A stretch of 16,817 bases of DNA from Ruminococcus sp. UBA3286 (GCA_002362135.1 DETO01000151.1:1-16817); one strand, 5' to 3'. Shown: positions 7,807-15,103, counted from the first letter of the stretch. Translations and numbers: made by a program. Notes: generated from the letters alone by a model not told the origin.

Positions 7807-9246
7807 ATGAACGGAATTAAAAATTATCTCGAAGCGCATAAAAATGAAATGATCGACCTTTTGGCGGAACTCGTCGCGATTCCAAGCGTTCTCGGCGAAC
7901 CCGAAGAGGGCTGCCCTTTCGGTAAATATCCTGCGGCGGCGTTAAATTTTATGCTGAAAAAATGCAGCGAATACGGTTTTGCTGTTGATAATGTTGAAAA
8001 CTACGCAGGCTCGGCTGAAATTCCCGATATGGACTGCCAACTCGGAATACTCACCCACCTCGATGTTGTACCTGCCGATACCGAGGGCTGGAGCAGCGAT
8101 CCATTCACGCTGAGCCGCTCTGAAAGCCGTCTGACGGGCAGGGGAACTATCGACGATAAAGGGCCTGCGGTTGCCGCCGTATTCGCTCTGCGAGCCGTTA
8201 AGGAGCTGGGAATCCCTCTTAAAAAGGGCGTTCGGCTTATATTCGGCACGGACGAGGAGAACGGTTCTGCCGATCTGTCGTATTACCGCCAAAAACGCGC
8301 GCTCCCGCCCATGATTTTCACGCCCGACGGTGAATATCCCCTGATAAACGGCGAAAAGGGAATGCTGAGAATTTATTTTTCCGCGCCCTTCACTCCCGAA
8401 ATCCGCATAGACGGCGGCAGCGTTATAAATGCCGTACCCGAAAACTGTGCATATTCTTTCAAAAACCGCGGTATATCGGGGATTATTCACGGTAAAGCCG
8501 CTCACGCTTCCACACCTGAAAAGGGCGAAAATGCCATAACGCTTTTTCTCAATAGCTTTGCAGATGAGTCGCCGATCTTGAAAAGTATTCAACAAATCTT
8601 TCAACACGGCGATGTTGAAGGAAAGGCAGTTTTCGGCGATAATTCGCGGAATTTCACCTGTGTATTATCTATGTTGAAAACTGTGGAAAAGTTGGGAAAT
8701 ACTTTTATTATACGCCCATCGATTCCAAAACGCGCCAAAGATTTCGAGCAGAAATTTCGTATGTCAAGGAAGACGACGAAAGCATACTGGCGTATGGTGA
8801 GGAGGATGACGCAGACAGACGAAATTTCTGTTCGGAAGATTGGTACGGTTTGGAATAGAGGGGCGTATATTAAGGGTGGTGTTGATATTCGCTTCCCTAT
8901 GGAGCGCACGAAAGCCGAAATCAGCGATATTATTTGCAGTCAACTTCGTTCGGCAGGCTTCGAAATAGATTCCTGCGAGGGCGTTGAACCCCATTATACC
9001 GACGAAAACAGCGATTTTGTACGCGCCCTGCTTCGCGTTTACGAGCGCGTGAGCGGTCTGAAAGGGGAGTGCCTGACTATTGGCGGCGGAACTTATGTTC
9101 ACGAAATTTCGGGCGGCGTTGCCTTCGGAGCACAGTTCCCAGATGAGGATTGCCGTATGCATAGCCCCGACGAGTTCATAACTGTGGATAATTTGCTGAA
9201 AAATGCCGAAATTATGGCGGAATCTATTGTTGAAATTTGCGGATAG
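7807..9246 (+). CDS. M20-family dipeptidase (PepV/Sapep type), with internal insertion
   Basis: A zinc metallopeptidase of 479 residues, related to PepV/Sapep dipeptidases that cleave short peptides in the cytoplasm. The metal and catalytic residues are in place: H84-x-D86 (THLDVV), D117 in GTIDDKGP, the E150-E151 pair in GTDEENG, D174 in TPDGEYP, and H452 in MHSPDE. An HGKAAHASTPEKG segment (228-240) sits at the start of the lid domain. Residues ~275-336 are unlike the family: they replace the short link expected between FQHGDVEGKA and TDEISVRKIGTV, and are rich in Lys/Arg. I start at ATG 7807 because GGAG (7797-7800) lies six bases before it; an in-frame TTG at 7795 overlaps that site. No terminator is evident downstream. 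Confidence 0.85.
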   Translation: MNGIKNYLEAHKNEMIDLLAELVAIPSVLGEPEEGCPFGKYPAAALNFMLKKCSEYGFAVDNVENYAGSAEIPDMDCQLGILTHLDVVPADTEGWSSDPFTLSRSESRLTGRGTIDDKGPAVAAVFALRAVKELGIPLKKGVRLIFGTDEENGSADLSYYRQKRALPPMIFTPDGEYPLINGEKGMLRIYFSAPFTPEIRIDGGSVINAVPENCAYSFKNRGISGIIHGKAAHASTPEKGENAITLFLNSFADESPILKSIQQIFQHGDVEGKAVFGDNSRNFTCVLSMLKTVEKLGNTFIIRPSIPKRAKDFEQKFRMSRKTTKAYWRMVRRMTQTDEISVRKIGTVWNRGAYIKGGVDIRFPMERTKAEISDIICSQLRSAGFEIDSCEGVEPHYTDENSDFVRALLRVYERVSGLKGECLTIGGGTYVHEISGGVAFGAQFPDEDCRMHSPDEFITVDNLLKNAEIMAESIVEICG

Positions 9247-9327
9247 GCAGACAGGAATATACGTTTGATTTAATGCGAATTTCGGAGCAATATAGTACAA
9301 AAAACTTTGCACAATGCTGTCGAAAGC

Positions 9328-9509
9328 TTTTCAACACACTGTTGAAACAGATGTTGATTATCAACCCGTACTGTTGAAAACTTTGTGGAGAATGTGGAAA
9401 ACTACGTAGAATGAAGATTTTTACAAGTCGAATAAGTTGAAAACTTGGTGAATAATTGAGGAAAAAGTGGAAACAATAAAAAAGTATTGTGGAAAACTTG
9501 TCCACAATA
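9328..9509. other. DnaA-box-like cluster in intergenic region
   Basis: The 288-base gap between the dipeptidase and the lipoprotein has many 9-mers near the DnaA consensus TTATCCACA. TGTGGAGAA (9384-9392), TGTGGAAAA (9393-9401 and 9488-9496) and TTGTCCACA (9498-9506) each differ by one base, in one orientation or the other. TTTTCAACA/TGTTGAAA[A/C] 9-mers (9328, 9340, 9372) add weaker sites, several spaced about 9-12 bases apart. The last two strong sites form a 9-bp inverted repeat (9485-9493 / 9501-9509); TTTCAACA-CAC-TGTTGAAA (9329-9347) is another perfect one. A DnaA-binding role is inference. Confidence 0.5.
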
Positions 9510-9534
9510 AATTCAAGCAAAGGATTTGATTTGT

Positions 9535-9891
9535 ATGAAAAAGATTTTAGCAATAGGTTCTGCGCTCCTTATGTGCGCCTGCACATTCACCGGCTGCGGC
9601 GCAGATAAAAACAACGACCCCGACGGCAATTCCCACTTTGATTCCTACGATTACGGCAATGGCAATTCCAACGCTACCGACGCCGCTGATACCACCGAAG
9701 ACCGTGGGAGAGACACTTCCGCCGGCGACTCCGCTTCTGACCGCGTACACGACGCCATAGACGGCGTTGAAAATGCCGCTGATGATATCATTGAGGGCGG
9801 CGGAGACGCGGCTCACGACATCGTAGACGGCGTTACGGGCGATGAATCTTCCAATACCGATACTACGGCGGCTACCACTACCGAAAGATAA
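9535..9891 (+). CDS. Small acidic putative lipoprotein
   Basis: A protein of 118 residues. A short positively charged N-terminus (MKK) and hydrophobic core lead to a probable lipobox at FTGC (cysteine about residue 19); an upstream CAC is an alternative. The mature part has low complexity: Asp/Asn/Gly/Ser/Thr-rich, then two related acidic helices (DAIDGVENAADDIIEG and DAAHDIVDGVTG), ending in a Thr-rich tail. It is probably anchored outside the membrane; no function is recognised. AAAGGA at 9518-9523 is a plausible ribosome binding site for ATG 9535; the TTG at 9526 would be too close to it. The gene has its own terminator 8 bases downstream. Confidence 0.7.
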   Translation: MKKILAIGSALLMCACTFTGCGADKNNDPDGNSHFDSYDYGNGNSNATDAADTTEDRGRDTSAGDSASDRVHDAIDGVENAADDIIEGGGDAAHDIVDGVTGDESSNTDTTAATTTER

Positions 9892-9898
9892 GAAATTA

Positions 9899-9936
9899 AC
9901 GCGGATCTTCAAAATCGACCGAAGATCCGCGTTTTT
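9899..9936 (+). terminator. Rho-independent terminator of lipoprotein gene
   Basis: A perfect 12-bp stem (ACGCGGATCTTC, 9899-9910, with its complement at 9921-9932), a 10-base loop and a run of five Ts. The symmetry may let it also stop transcription arriving from the convergent anti-sigma gene, although the T-run on that side is poor. Confidence 0.9.
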
Positions 9937-10036
9937 ATGATTTTTTACGTCATGAACATGATGTCAGGCTATGCTGTCAAATTAAAACGTCAAACTCAGA
10001 TGCCGCAAAATTATGTCTGTATGAGAAGCTGTATGC

Positions 10037-11581
10037 TTATTCATCTGCGCCGGGGATAAAATACTCGTCTTTATGAGAAGTATCTGTGCAGGGATTTGCC
10101 TTGGCTGCGTCAAATTCCGCCTTCTGCTCGGAAGTTCCGTAATATTCTACAGTCGCGAGAACCTCTTCGCCCTCTACGTCGTAAATATTAAACTCAGCTA
10201 TCTTAACATCGGTTTCAAGCTTATTATGCGCCTGACGGAGATCATGAGTGCGCATCTCGCAGCCTATATTCTCAAAATATTCTGTTTTCTTCACATATCC
10301 ATCGACCTCGCCGCCAAAAGGTATAAGATCGGGAAGAAGTTCGTCGTTCTGCTCGCAAAGGTGATAGTGACCGCATATTCCGTAAGTCTCGCCGTGGCTG
10401 TTTTCCTTGAATGCATAGTATTCTTCATCAGAAATCTCAGGCGGATACGAATATTTGCTCAGATCAATATCAGGCACGGGAACAGCGTTTTCATTGAAAG
10501 CAATCTCGTCAACTACGAGGTAATCAGTGAGTTCACCATTCGTATAATAGGTGTAATAAAGCATACAGCCCGTTTCCTTATCGATGTACATGGTCGCGTC
10601 GATTCCGTCTTTGAACGCTATCTCCACGCAGTCTCTGCCGATAAACTCAACGTCTCCGACTATATCCCATTTATCGAAATCCCAAAGGAACTCCGTTCCC
10701 ACAATAGTCCAATGTGCTTGCAGGCATGCTGTACCGAGGTGAGTATTTATACCGTCCGAATATTCTTCAAAGGGATTCGGATGCTCCTGATCACCGATAC
10801 CATGTTCAGTTTCAACCTCATTCATAAAAGCGCGCATTGCTTCGTAATCTACGGGATTTCCTGTTCTGCCGTGGCTTACAGAACTATTATCTGAATAAAC
10901 CTCACTCATGATCATATCATCATCATCAAGCCAAACGCACTTCTCGCCGTCGCTGTATATAGCCATATGACCGAAGAATGCGCCCTTGCTGACATAGTTA
11001 TCTTCTTCTCCGACTACAGGCTCGCCCTTGAGAATATCTTCGAAATTATTCTCATAGTTCACTCTTGAATAGTACGAGTAACACTTGCCGTTTGTCAGAT
11101 CAAGCTGTAAATCGGTAACTCCGCATACCCCGTCCTTGTAATCTTGGCGGTCAACAACCTTTCCCGATACCTGATCGTAGAAATAAACGCTGTTGATTAT
11201 CTTCGAGTAAATGCCCTTTTTCGTGGTCATATCATAGCTGTTGGTATCAACGTATTCTTCCTGAATATCAGGCGTTTCGGCAGAAGATTCAATCTGCGAC
11301 GATTCGTCGATATTCCGCATATTTTTGAATACAGCCGCTCCGCCGCCTCCGACAGCGACAATGACCGCAAGCGCAGCCGCCATTGCTCCCATGCGCTTGA
11401 AAATGCTCGGCTTTTTGTAACGCTCAACATGATTAACGCTGATCTCAAATTCGCTTTCGGCTTCGGATTTGTGCGTGTACGCCTTTTCCGCAAACTTTTC
11501 AGCAAGATTGCGATTAATCTCAGAATCGACTTTCGGCACGACCTGCAATGAGTCCTTGATAAGCTTGTCCACTTTTCTCAC
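10037..11581 (-). CDS. Probable anti-sigma factor with large extracytoplasmic domain
   Basis: A 514-residue single-pass membrane protein. The cytoplasmic part is about 62 residues, with one membrane segment near 65-85 (MGAMAAALAVIVAVGGGGAAVF) and about 430 residues outside. The outer part includes a stretch resembling RseB/LolA-like domains (about 325-370: 'MYIDKETGCMLYYTYYTNGELTDYLV') and a CGHYHLC motif (403-409). It is paired with an ECF sigma gene that it overlaps by 62 bases, so the expected role is to hold the sigma factor until an envelope signal arrives (inference). No classic zinc-binding anti-sigma motif is visible in the short cytoplasmic part. I chose GTG 11581 because GGAGG (minus strand, 11591-11595) lies nine bases upstream; TTG 11587 would be only three bases from it. 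Confidence 0.7.
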   Translation of the reverse strand: MRKVDKLIKDSLQVVPKVDSEINRNLAEKFAEKAYTHKSEAESEFEISVNHVERYKKPSIFKRMGAMAAALAVIVAVGGGGAAVFKNMRNIDESSQIESSAETPDIQEEYVDTNSYDMTTKKGIYSKIINSVYFYDQVSGKVVDRQDYKDGVCGVTDLQLDLTNGKCYSYYSRVNYENNFEDILKGEPVVGEEDNYVSKGAFFGHMAIYSDGEKCVWLDDDDMIMSEVYSDNSSVSHGRTGNPVDYEAMRAFMNEVETEHGIGDQEHPNPFEEYSDGINTHLGTACLQAHWTIVGTEFLWDFDKWDIVGDVEFIGRDCVEIAFKDGIDATMYIDKETGCMLYYTYYTNGELTDYLVVDEIAFNENAVPVPDIDLSKYSYPPEISDEEYYAFKENSHGETYGICGHYHLCEQNDELLPDLIPFGGEVDGYVKKTEYFENIGCEMRTHDLRQAHNKLETDVKIAEFNIYDVEGEEVLATVEYYGTSEQKAEFDAAKANPCTDTSHKDEYFIPGADE

Positions 11582-12104
11582 AATCAATTTCCTCCAATTC
11601 TTTTTTGATTTGCTTTCGCGAACGGTTCAGCCGGCTTTTAACTGTTCCTAATGGAATATCCAGTTCCGCCGAAATATCGTTTACGCTCATATCCAGATAA
11701 TAAAACATATACGTAACGATACGCAGCTTTTCGGGCAGTTCTCCGACTATCCTCCGCACGCTTTTTAAAAGTTCCTTTTGTTCGAGATCACCGACAATAT
11801 CCGTGCTGTCGCTCAAACTGTTCATGATCGCGTCGTCGCTGTTAAGAAAAAAACCGCTCTTGTTCGATTTCTTGCGCGAGTAATTTTTGTAAAGCTTTAT
11901 CGCTATACCAATTATATAATTCCTCGCTGTCATAAATCCGTCGCTTCTTTCGCAGTCTATTTTCTCAAGTTGTCCGAACGCTTTCAGAATTGCCTCCTGA
12001 TATAAATCTTCCGCAGTATGAAGATTTTCCGTCAGGTGACAGCAAAAGCCAAAGACAGAATCGCCATGTTCTCTCAATAACTGCTCAAATTGGGTTGACG
12101 TCAT
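11520..12104 (-). CDS. ECF-type RNA polymerase sigma factor
   Basis: A sigma-70 family extracytoplasmic-function sigma factor of 194 residues. Region 2 includes AEDLYQEAILKAF (31-43, the -10 recognition and core-binding helix). A linker follows, then region 4 (about 120-170), whose helix-turn-helix reads MSVNDISAELDIPLGTVKSRLNRSRKQIKKEL and would bind the -35 element. The last ~20 residues are not conserved and are encoded in the overlap with the anti-sigma gene. The start ATG 12104 follows GGAGGTGAG; an upstream ATG at 12134 lacks a comparable site. The downstream partner is a membrane protein, the usual sigma/anti-sigma arrangement. The set of genes it controls is unknown, though such pairs often autoregulate. 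Confidence 0.93.
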   Translation of the reverse strand: MTSTQFEQLLREHGDSVFGFCCHLTENLHTAEDLYQEAILKAFGQLEKIDCERSDGFMTARNYIIGIAIKLYKNYSRKKSNKSGFFLNSDDAIMNSLSDSTDIVGDLEQKELLKSVRRIVGELPEKLRIVTYMFYYLDMSVNDISAELDIPLGTVKSRLNRSRKQIKKELEEIDCEKSGQAYQGLIAGRAESRF

Positions 12105-12205
12105 TAACTCACCTCCACTTCCTTCTGTATACATATTGTCACGACTGCGAAAAAGGTTTCATGTTTTTTGCTTTATTTTTCAGTTTTTAGTGAATCTGTA
12201 ACCGC

Positions 12206-12298
12206 TTACGGCAAAAGCAGTATAATTATACTGCCAACAATGCAGATAAGCTTAACGGCAATTCTGACGGCTGTCAGAGCATAAAGGAAAGCCGCCAT
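12206..12298 (-). CDS. Candidate 30-residue hydrophobic peptide
   Basis: A small ORF starting MAAFLYALTAV and ending SIIILLLP. It has only two basic residues and no acidic ones, and most of its length could span a membrane. It lies ~100 bases upstream of the sigma factor on the same strand. The start codon is in a hairpin loop and no strong Shine-Dalgarno is seen. The 3' part of the ORF contains an 18-base perfect palindrome (12217-12234). It resembles small membrane peptides such as type I toxins in size and character only; no family is recognised and it may be untranslated. Confidence 0.35.
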   Translation of the reverse strand: MAAFLYALTAVRIAVKLICIVGSIIILLLP

Positions 12299-12312
12299 AA
12301 ATGACGACTTTC
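12287..12312 (-). promoter_or_regulatory. RNA hairpin holding the start codon of the small ORF
   Basis: Read on the minus strand, GAAAGTCGTC pairs with GGCGGCTTTC across an ATTTAT loop, giving a 10-bp stem with two G-U pairs. The AUG of the 30-codon ORF begins in the loop and its G closes the stem. On the plus strand the same two positions would be A-C mismatches, so the structure is better formed by minus-strand RNA. Confidence 0.45.
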
Positions 12313-12361
12313 TTTTAAAGCATTGTGAACAGCAGAGTAAACCCTGTTGCTCTTTAACCTA

Positions 12362-12625
12362 TCAATTTGTTAATATATGTTTCCAGTCAGAGGGAAAGCC
12401 CATAAGCTCTATTTTAACATGGCTGTATTTTTCAAAGAGTAATCCTATCGTATCTATAAATTCCGTCCGGTGTCTATCATTTGGAATCAAATGTTTAATG
12501 CAAAGCAGAGTTGCAAATACACGGATATTACTTATATAATTAAATGACCCGACGTGGTACGCATAGTTTAGAGGCGTGTCGGGTTCTGTTAATATTATTA
12601 TATGCTGTTTCAAAAAAATATGCAA
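12362..12625 (-). pseudogene. Abi-family (abortive infection) protein, 3' remnant
   Basis: An 87-codon frame resembling the C-terminal end of Abi_2/AbiD-type proteins: a helix-rich segment (NIRVFATLLCIKHLIP), a second helix, then the characteristic ending MGFPSDWKHIL. Intact family members are about 300 residues, so most of the protein is missing. The frame stays open upstream but reads low-complexity residues unlike the family. No ribosome binding site is seen before the TTG at 12625. Abi proteins protect against phage by blocking growth of infected cells; this remnant is unlikely to work. It sits at the left side of the accessory region. Confidence 0.5.
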
Positions 12626-12742
12626 CGTCGATTTTTGGGAATTTTGAGTACTTTTTGTCGAATTATGCGTAATTAGCTGCTTATTAACGCAGCTTTTTAC
12701 CGTTTTTCTTAATTTTTCATTTCTTTGTATAAGTTTTAATAA

Positions 12743-13009
12743 GATTTAATTTCGTTTAATCCTGCCGAAGTATCGGTCAAGCTTGTGCGTGACCGTTCCA
12801 ATGCCTTTGATATCAACGCTGTAGCCGTTACAGCAGCCGTAAAAGGCAAGGTCAGTGCAGTAATAGGCTATCTTCCTAAAGCCGTAGCAAGCGTGGTAGC
12901 CGTCCTTATGGACAAGGGCTTACAGATAATGTCTGATACTCTCAGCATTGTCGGCGGTTACTCAGGTCATGAGAACTACGGCGCAAGAATACTGATAAAA
13001 ATGCAATAG
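12743..13009 (+). pseudogene. HIRAN-domain protein fragment
   Basis: An open frame (first possible start GTG 12785) resembling a HIRAN domain: VSVKLVRDRSNAFDINAVAV, then IGYLPKAVA, a DKGL turn, and a final strand YGARILIKM. HIRAN domains bind 3' single-stranded DNA ends or stand alone in mobile elements. The recognisable similarity starts abruptly at about 12761, and the N-terminal strand expected of the domain is absent, so the 5' end seems lost. No ribosome binding site is visible. The 3' end overlaps, in another frame, the beginning of the truncated XRE gene, which suggests a deletion junction. Confidence 0.5.
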
Positions 13010-13650
13010 GCATAACTCGCCAAAGCCTGAGCAGATACGAAACGAATGACAGAACACCAAATATAGACTTAGTGTATAACATAGCTAAACACTATAATGT
13101 TTCTGCTGATTACCTGCTCGGACTTTCGGAAATACAAAGTAGTGATAAAAAAATAGAAACAGCTTGTGAAGTGACTGGACTAAGTGAAGAAGCAATAAAT
13201 GTTATTATTAAATTTAAAGGTGCTGGAGCAGGAGTTGCAAAACATGAAGGTGAATTTTGGTGTTCATGCAACAATGTCTTGAATTTATTCATTACAAGTA
13301 ATTACGCCATTCCATTATTATTGAAAATGTCTGGTATGAATGTAAAATCAAAAAGATTCGTAAAAATGCTTGTAAATAAAAACTCAAGAGATGAACTTAG
13401 TAATGAAAGAAAGGACACTCGTTTACAATTTTATGATAATTTAGAGGACTTTCGGCAAATCTTAAAAACAATTCAACACCCTCTGTATAAACGAGCTGTA
13501 GCTTATTATTCTGATTATTATAGTGTGATTTGCGGCTATGAAAAAGATGCAAATATAATTAAACAAGCCGAGATAGAATTACAAGAAATACGTGAACTAT
13601 ATGAAAAGGAGGAAACCGCTCATGCCGAACATAACCCCACGAAAGAATAA
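12973..13650 (+). pseudogene. XRE-family transcriptional regulator, 5'-truncated
   Basis: In frame 1 after a stop at 12970, the translation reads GITRQSLSRYETNDRTPNIDLVYNIAKHYNVSADYLLGLS from about 13009. This is the recognition helix and C-terminal half of a Cro/C1 helix-turn-helix domain with its usual SADYLLGLS ending. The first helices and the start codon are missing, replaced by the HIRAN fragment. The remaining ~170 residues form the variable C-terminal domain, mostly helical and of unknown role. An internal GTG (13072) could make a product without a complete DNA-binding domain. The gene overlaps the integrase start by 29 bases and probably once preceded it in an operon. Such regulators commonly control integrative elements. 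Confidence 0.7.
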
Positions 13651-14866
13651 AAATGGCGAAATAATCTCATACAGAATCAGGGTTGCAAGAGGATATGACA
13701 GCAGCGGAAAGAAAATCAAGCCTTATGAAATGACGTGGAAACCTGCACCGAATATGACTGCAAAGCAGATACAAAAAGAACTCCAGAAGCAAGCCGTTCT
13801 ATTTGAGGAACAGTGCAGGCAGGGGAGAATATCAGCAAATCAAAATATAAAACTTGCTGATTTCTGCATGATGTATCTTGATATAAAAAAAGACGTTCTT
13901 TCTCCGCGAGTATATGCCGATTATACAAGAACGATAGAAAAACTTATTATTCCTTCTCTGGGACACATAAAACTTGCGGATTTAAAACCTGCCCACATAC
14001 AGAGGTTTGTACAGTATCTTCAAGGAGATGTAAAGCAGAAAAGGGACGGTACGCCCGATGAAGAAAATACAAAACTTTCTGCATCATCAATTAAGAGAAA
14101 GTTAGCCGTTTTGCAGTCGATACTTTCACAGGCAACAAAACTTGAAATAATACCATTCAGCCCTGCTGACAGTAAAAAGCTCACTCTTCCCAAAACCGTT
14201 ACTCCGAAAGTAGAAATATTTACAAAACAGGAAGCAATTGAAATGCTATCCTGTCTCCAAAAAGAAGATTTGCAGTTTCAAGTTCTGATACAGCTTGCAA
14301 TAATAACAGGCTGTCGGTGCGGAGAATTAATCGGGCTGAAATTCAGTGATATTGATTTCGATACATGCAAAGTAACCGTTGAACGTTCTGCATATAAAAT
14401 TACAGGAAAATCTACAGCAATAAAACCGCCAAAAGATTATCAGGTGAGAGTTATTGCGGTAAGCCGATACTGTATTGAACTTATAAAACTCTTGCAAGCT
14501 GAAAAAATATCGGAGCAGGCAAGGATTGGTACAGCATGGAAAGATGATAATTGGCTTTTTACTCAATGGAATGGTGAAATAATGAATCCTCAGACACCAT
14601 CAAAGCAATTCAGCAAGTTTCTTGCAAAAAACGGTCTAAAACACCGAAAATTTCACGCCTTACGCCATACGTCAGCAACTCTTTTGCTGTATGGTGATGT
14701 CAACCTGAAAGAAGTACAAAGCCGTCTCGGTCATGCTGATATATCTACAACAAACAAATATCTTCACAGTATAGCAGAAGCTGATGAAGCCGCCGCAAAT
14801 GTTTTACAGAATATGCTTACTGAAAATGAAACGATAACCTTAAAAAATATATCAAAAGTCGGATAA
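13622..14866 (+). CDS. Tyrosine-type site-specific integrase
   Basis: A phage/ICE-type tyrosine recombinase of 414 residues, apparently intact. The N-terminal arm-binding region (about 1-40, NKNGEIISYRIRVARGYDSSGKK) resembles the AP2-like domain of Tn916-type integrases. A SAM-like core-binding domain follows (about 75-175). The catalytic set is complete: R232 (GCRCGEL), a lysine near 268-271, H345 and R348 (FHALRH), H371 (LGHADISTT) and Y380. ATG 13622 is chosen because AAAGGAGG (13605-13612) lies nine bases upstream. An upstream ATG (13592) inside the XRE frame is less likely. The gene points at the tRNA-Thr cluster, and a partial copy of that tRNA lies 142 bases after its stop, consistent with a tRNA-targeting element. 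Confidence 0.95.
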   Translation: MPNITPRKNKNGEIISYRIRVARGYDSSGKKIKPYEMTWKPAPNMTAKQIQKELQKQAVLFEEQCRQGRISANQNIKLADFCMMYLDIKKDVLSPRVYADYTRTIEKLIIPSLGHIKLADLKPAHIQRFVQYLQGDVKQKRDGTPDEENTKLSASSIKRKLAVLQSILSQATKLEIIPFSPADSKKLTLPKTVTPKVEIFTKQEAIEMLSCLQKEDLQFQVLIQLAIITGCRCGELIGLKFSDIDFDTCKVTVERSAYKITGKSTAIKPPKDYQVRVIAVSRYCIELIKLLQAEKISEQARIGTAWKDDNWLFTQWNGEIMNPQTPSKQFSKFLAKNGLKHRKFHALRHTSATLLLYGDVNLKEVQSRLGHADISTTNKYLHSIAEADEAAANVLQNMLTENETITLKNISKVG

Positions 14867-14875
14867 CAAAAACAA

Positions 14876-14904
14876 CGGAGCAGGAATTTATATTACCTGC
14901 TCCG
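14876..14904 (+). terminator. Probable terminator of integrase gene
   Basis: The perfect 9-bp stem CGGAGCAGG / CCTGCTCCG with an 11-base loop begins 10 bases after the integrase stop and is followed by the weak T-rich tract CTATTTTC. Confidence 0.65.
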
Positions 14905-14957
14905 CTATTTTCTGGGACTTAGTGCCCTAATAGTGTCCTTAAATCCGTATAATACAA

Positions 14958-14993
14958 AACAGGCACTTTCTCTTAGTCAGAAAAATGCCTGTT
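14958..14993. repeat. Inverted repeat near the attachment region
   Basis: AACAGGCA (14958-14965) and TGCCTGTT (14986-14993) are perfect inverted copies around a 20-base loop that has a further TTTCT/AGAAA pairing. It lies between the integrase terminator and the first tRNA fragment. It could be a recombinase or Xis arm site, or a weak minus-strand terminator (four Ts follow on that strand). Confidence 0.45.
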
Positions 14994-15007
14994 CTGCGTT
15001 ATTTAAT

Positions 15008-15064
15008 TGGAGCTAATGACCCGATTCGAAGCCGAGAGCCTCGGCACGCAGATTATTACGAGTG
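15008..15064 (-). repeat. Partial copy of tRNA-Thr 3' end (candidate att site)
   Basis: Bases 15008-15030 are identical to the last 23 bases (T loop to CCA) of the tRNA-Thr gene at 15104-15126, in the same orientation. Bases 15054-15064 also match 11 bases of its anticodon arm, but 9 bases further away than in the real tRNA. Between them lies a foreign hairpin, GCCGAG-AGC-CTCGGC (15031-15045). There is no D arm or 5' acceptor strand. This fits an attachment-site remnant left by integration at the tRNA 3' end. Confidence 0.7.
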
Positions 15065-15073
15065 ACATAAAAC

Positions 15074-15103
15074 AAAAAAGCCTCCCGCAGACAGGAGACT
15101 TTC
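15074..15103 (-). terminator. Terminator directly after tRNA-Thr
   Basis: On the minus strand, AAGTCTCC pairs with GGAGGCTT (one G-U pair) and six Ts follow. The stem begins right after the CCA end of the tRNA, so the tRNA is probably transcribed alone or is last in its unit. Confidence 0.8.

Noticed and set aside
8587..8690. TGTTGAAAA and TGTGGAAAA 9-mers inside the dipeptidase gene, like those in the 9300-9510 cluster
   Set aside because: GTT GAA AA[A/C] is a frequent codon pair in several genes of this window (for example near 6225, 6313 and 7990), so these sites are explained by coding.
9547..9912. A complete minus-strand frame opposite the lipoprotein gene
   Set aside because: It is an artefact of codon composition; the plus frame has a signal sequence, ribosome binding site and terminator, while the minus frame has none.
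12136..12161. ECF-type autoregulatory promoter (GAAAC ... CGT on the minus strand) upstream of the sigma gene
   Set aside because: The spacing is about 13 bases, shorter than the ~16 expected for known ECF promoters, so it cannot be supported from sequence alone.
12283..12316. Plus-strand intrinsic terminator in the hairpin near the small hydrophobic ORF
   Set aside because: On the plus strand two stem positions are A-C mismatches and the Ts are largely part of the stem, so the minus-strand hairpin explains it better.
12543..12552. AATGACCCGA, a 10-base match to the tRNA-Thr 3' end, as a possible left attachment site of the island
   Set aside because: Ten bases is too short to exclude chance in a 17-kb window, and it falls within a CCCGAC/GTCGGG imperfect palindrome of the Abi remnant.
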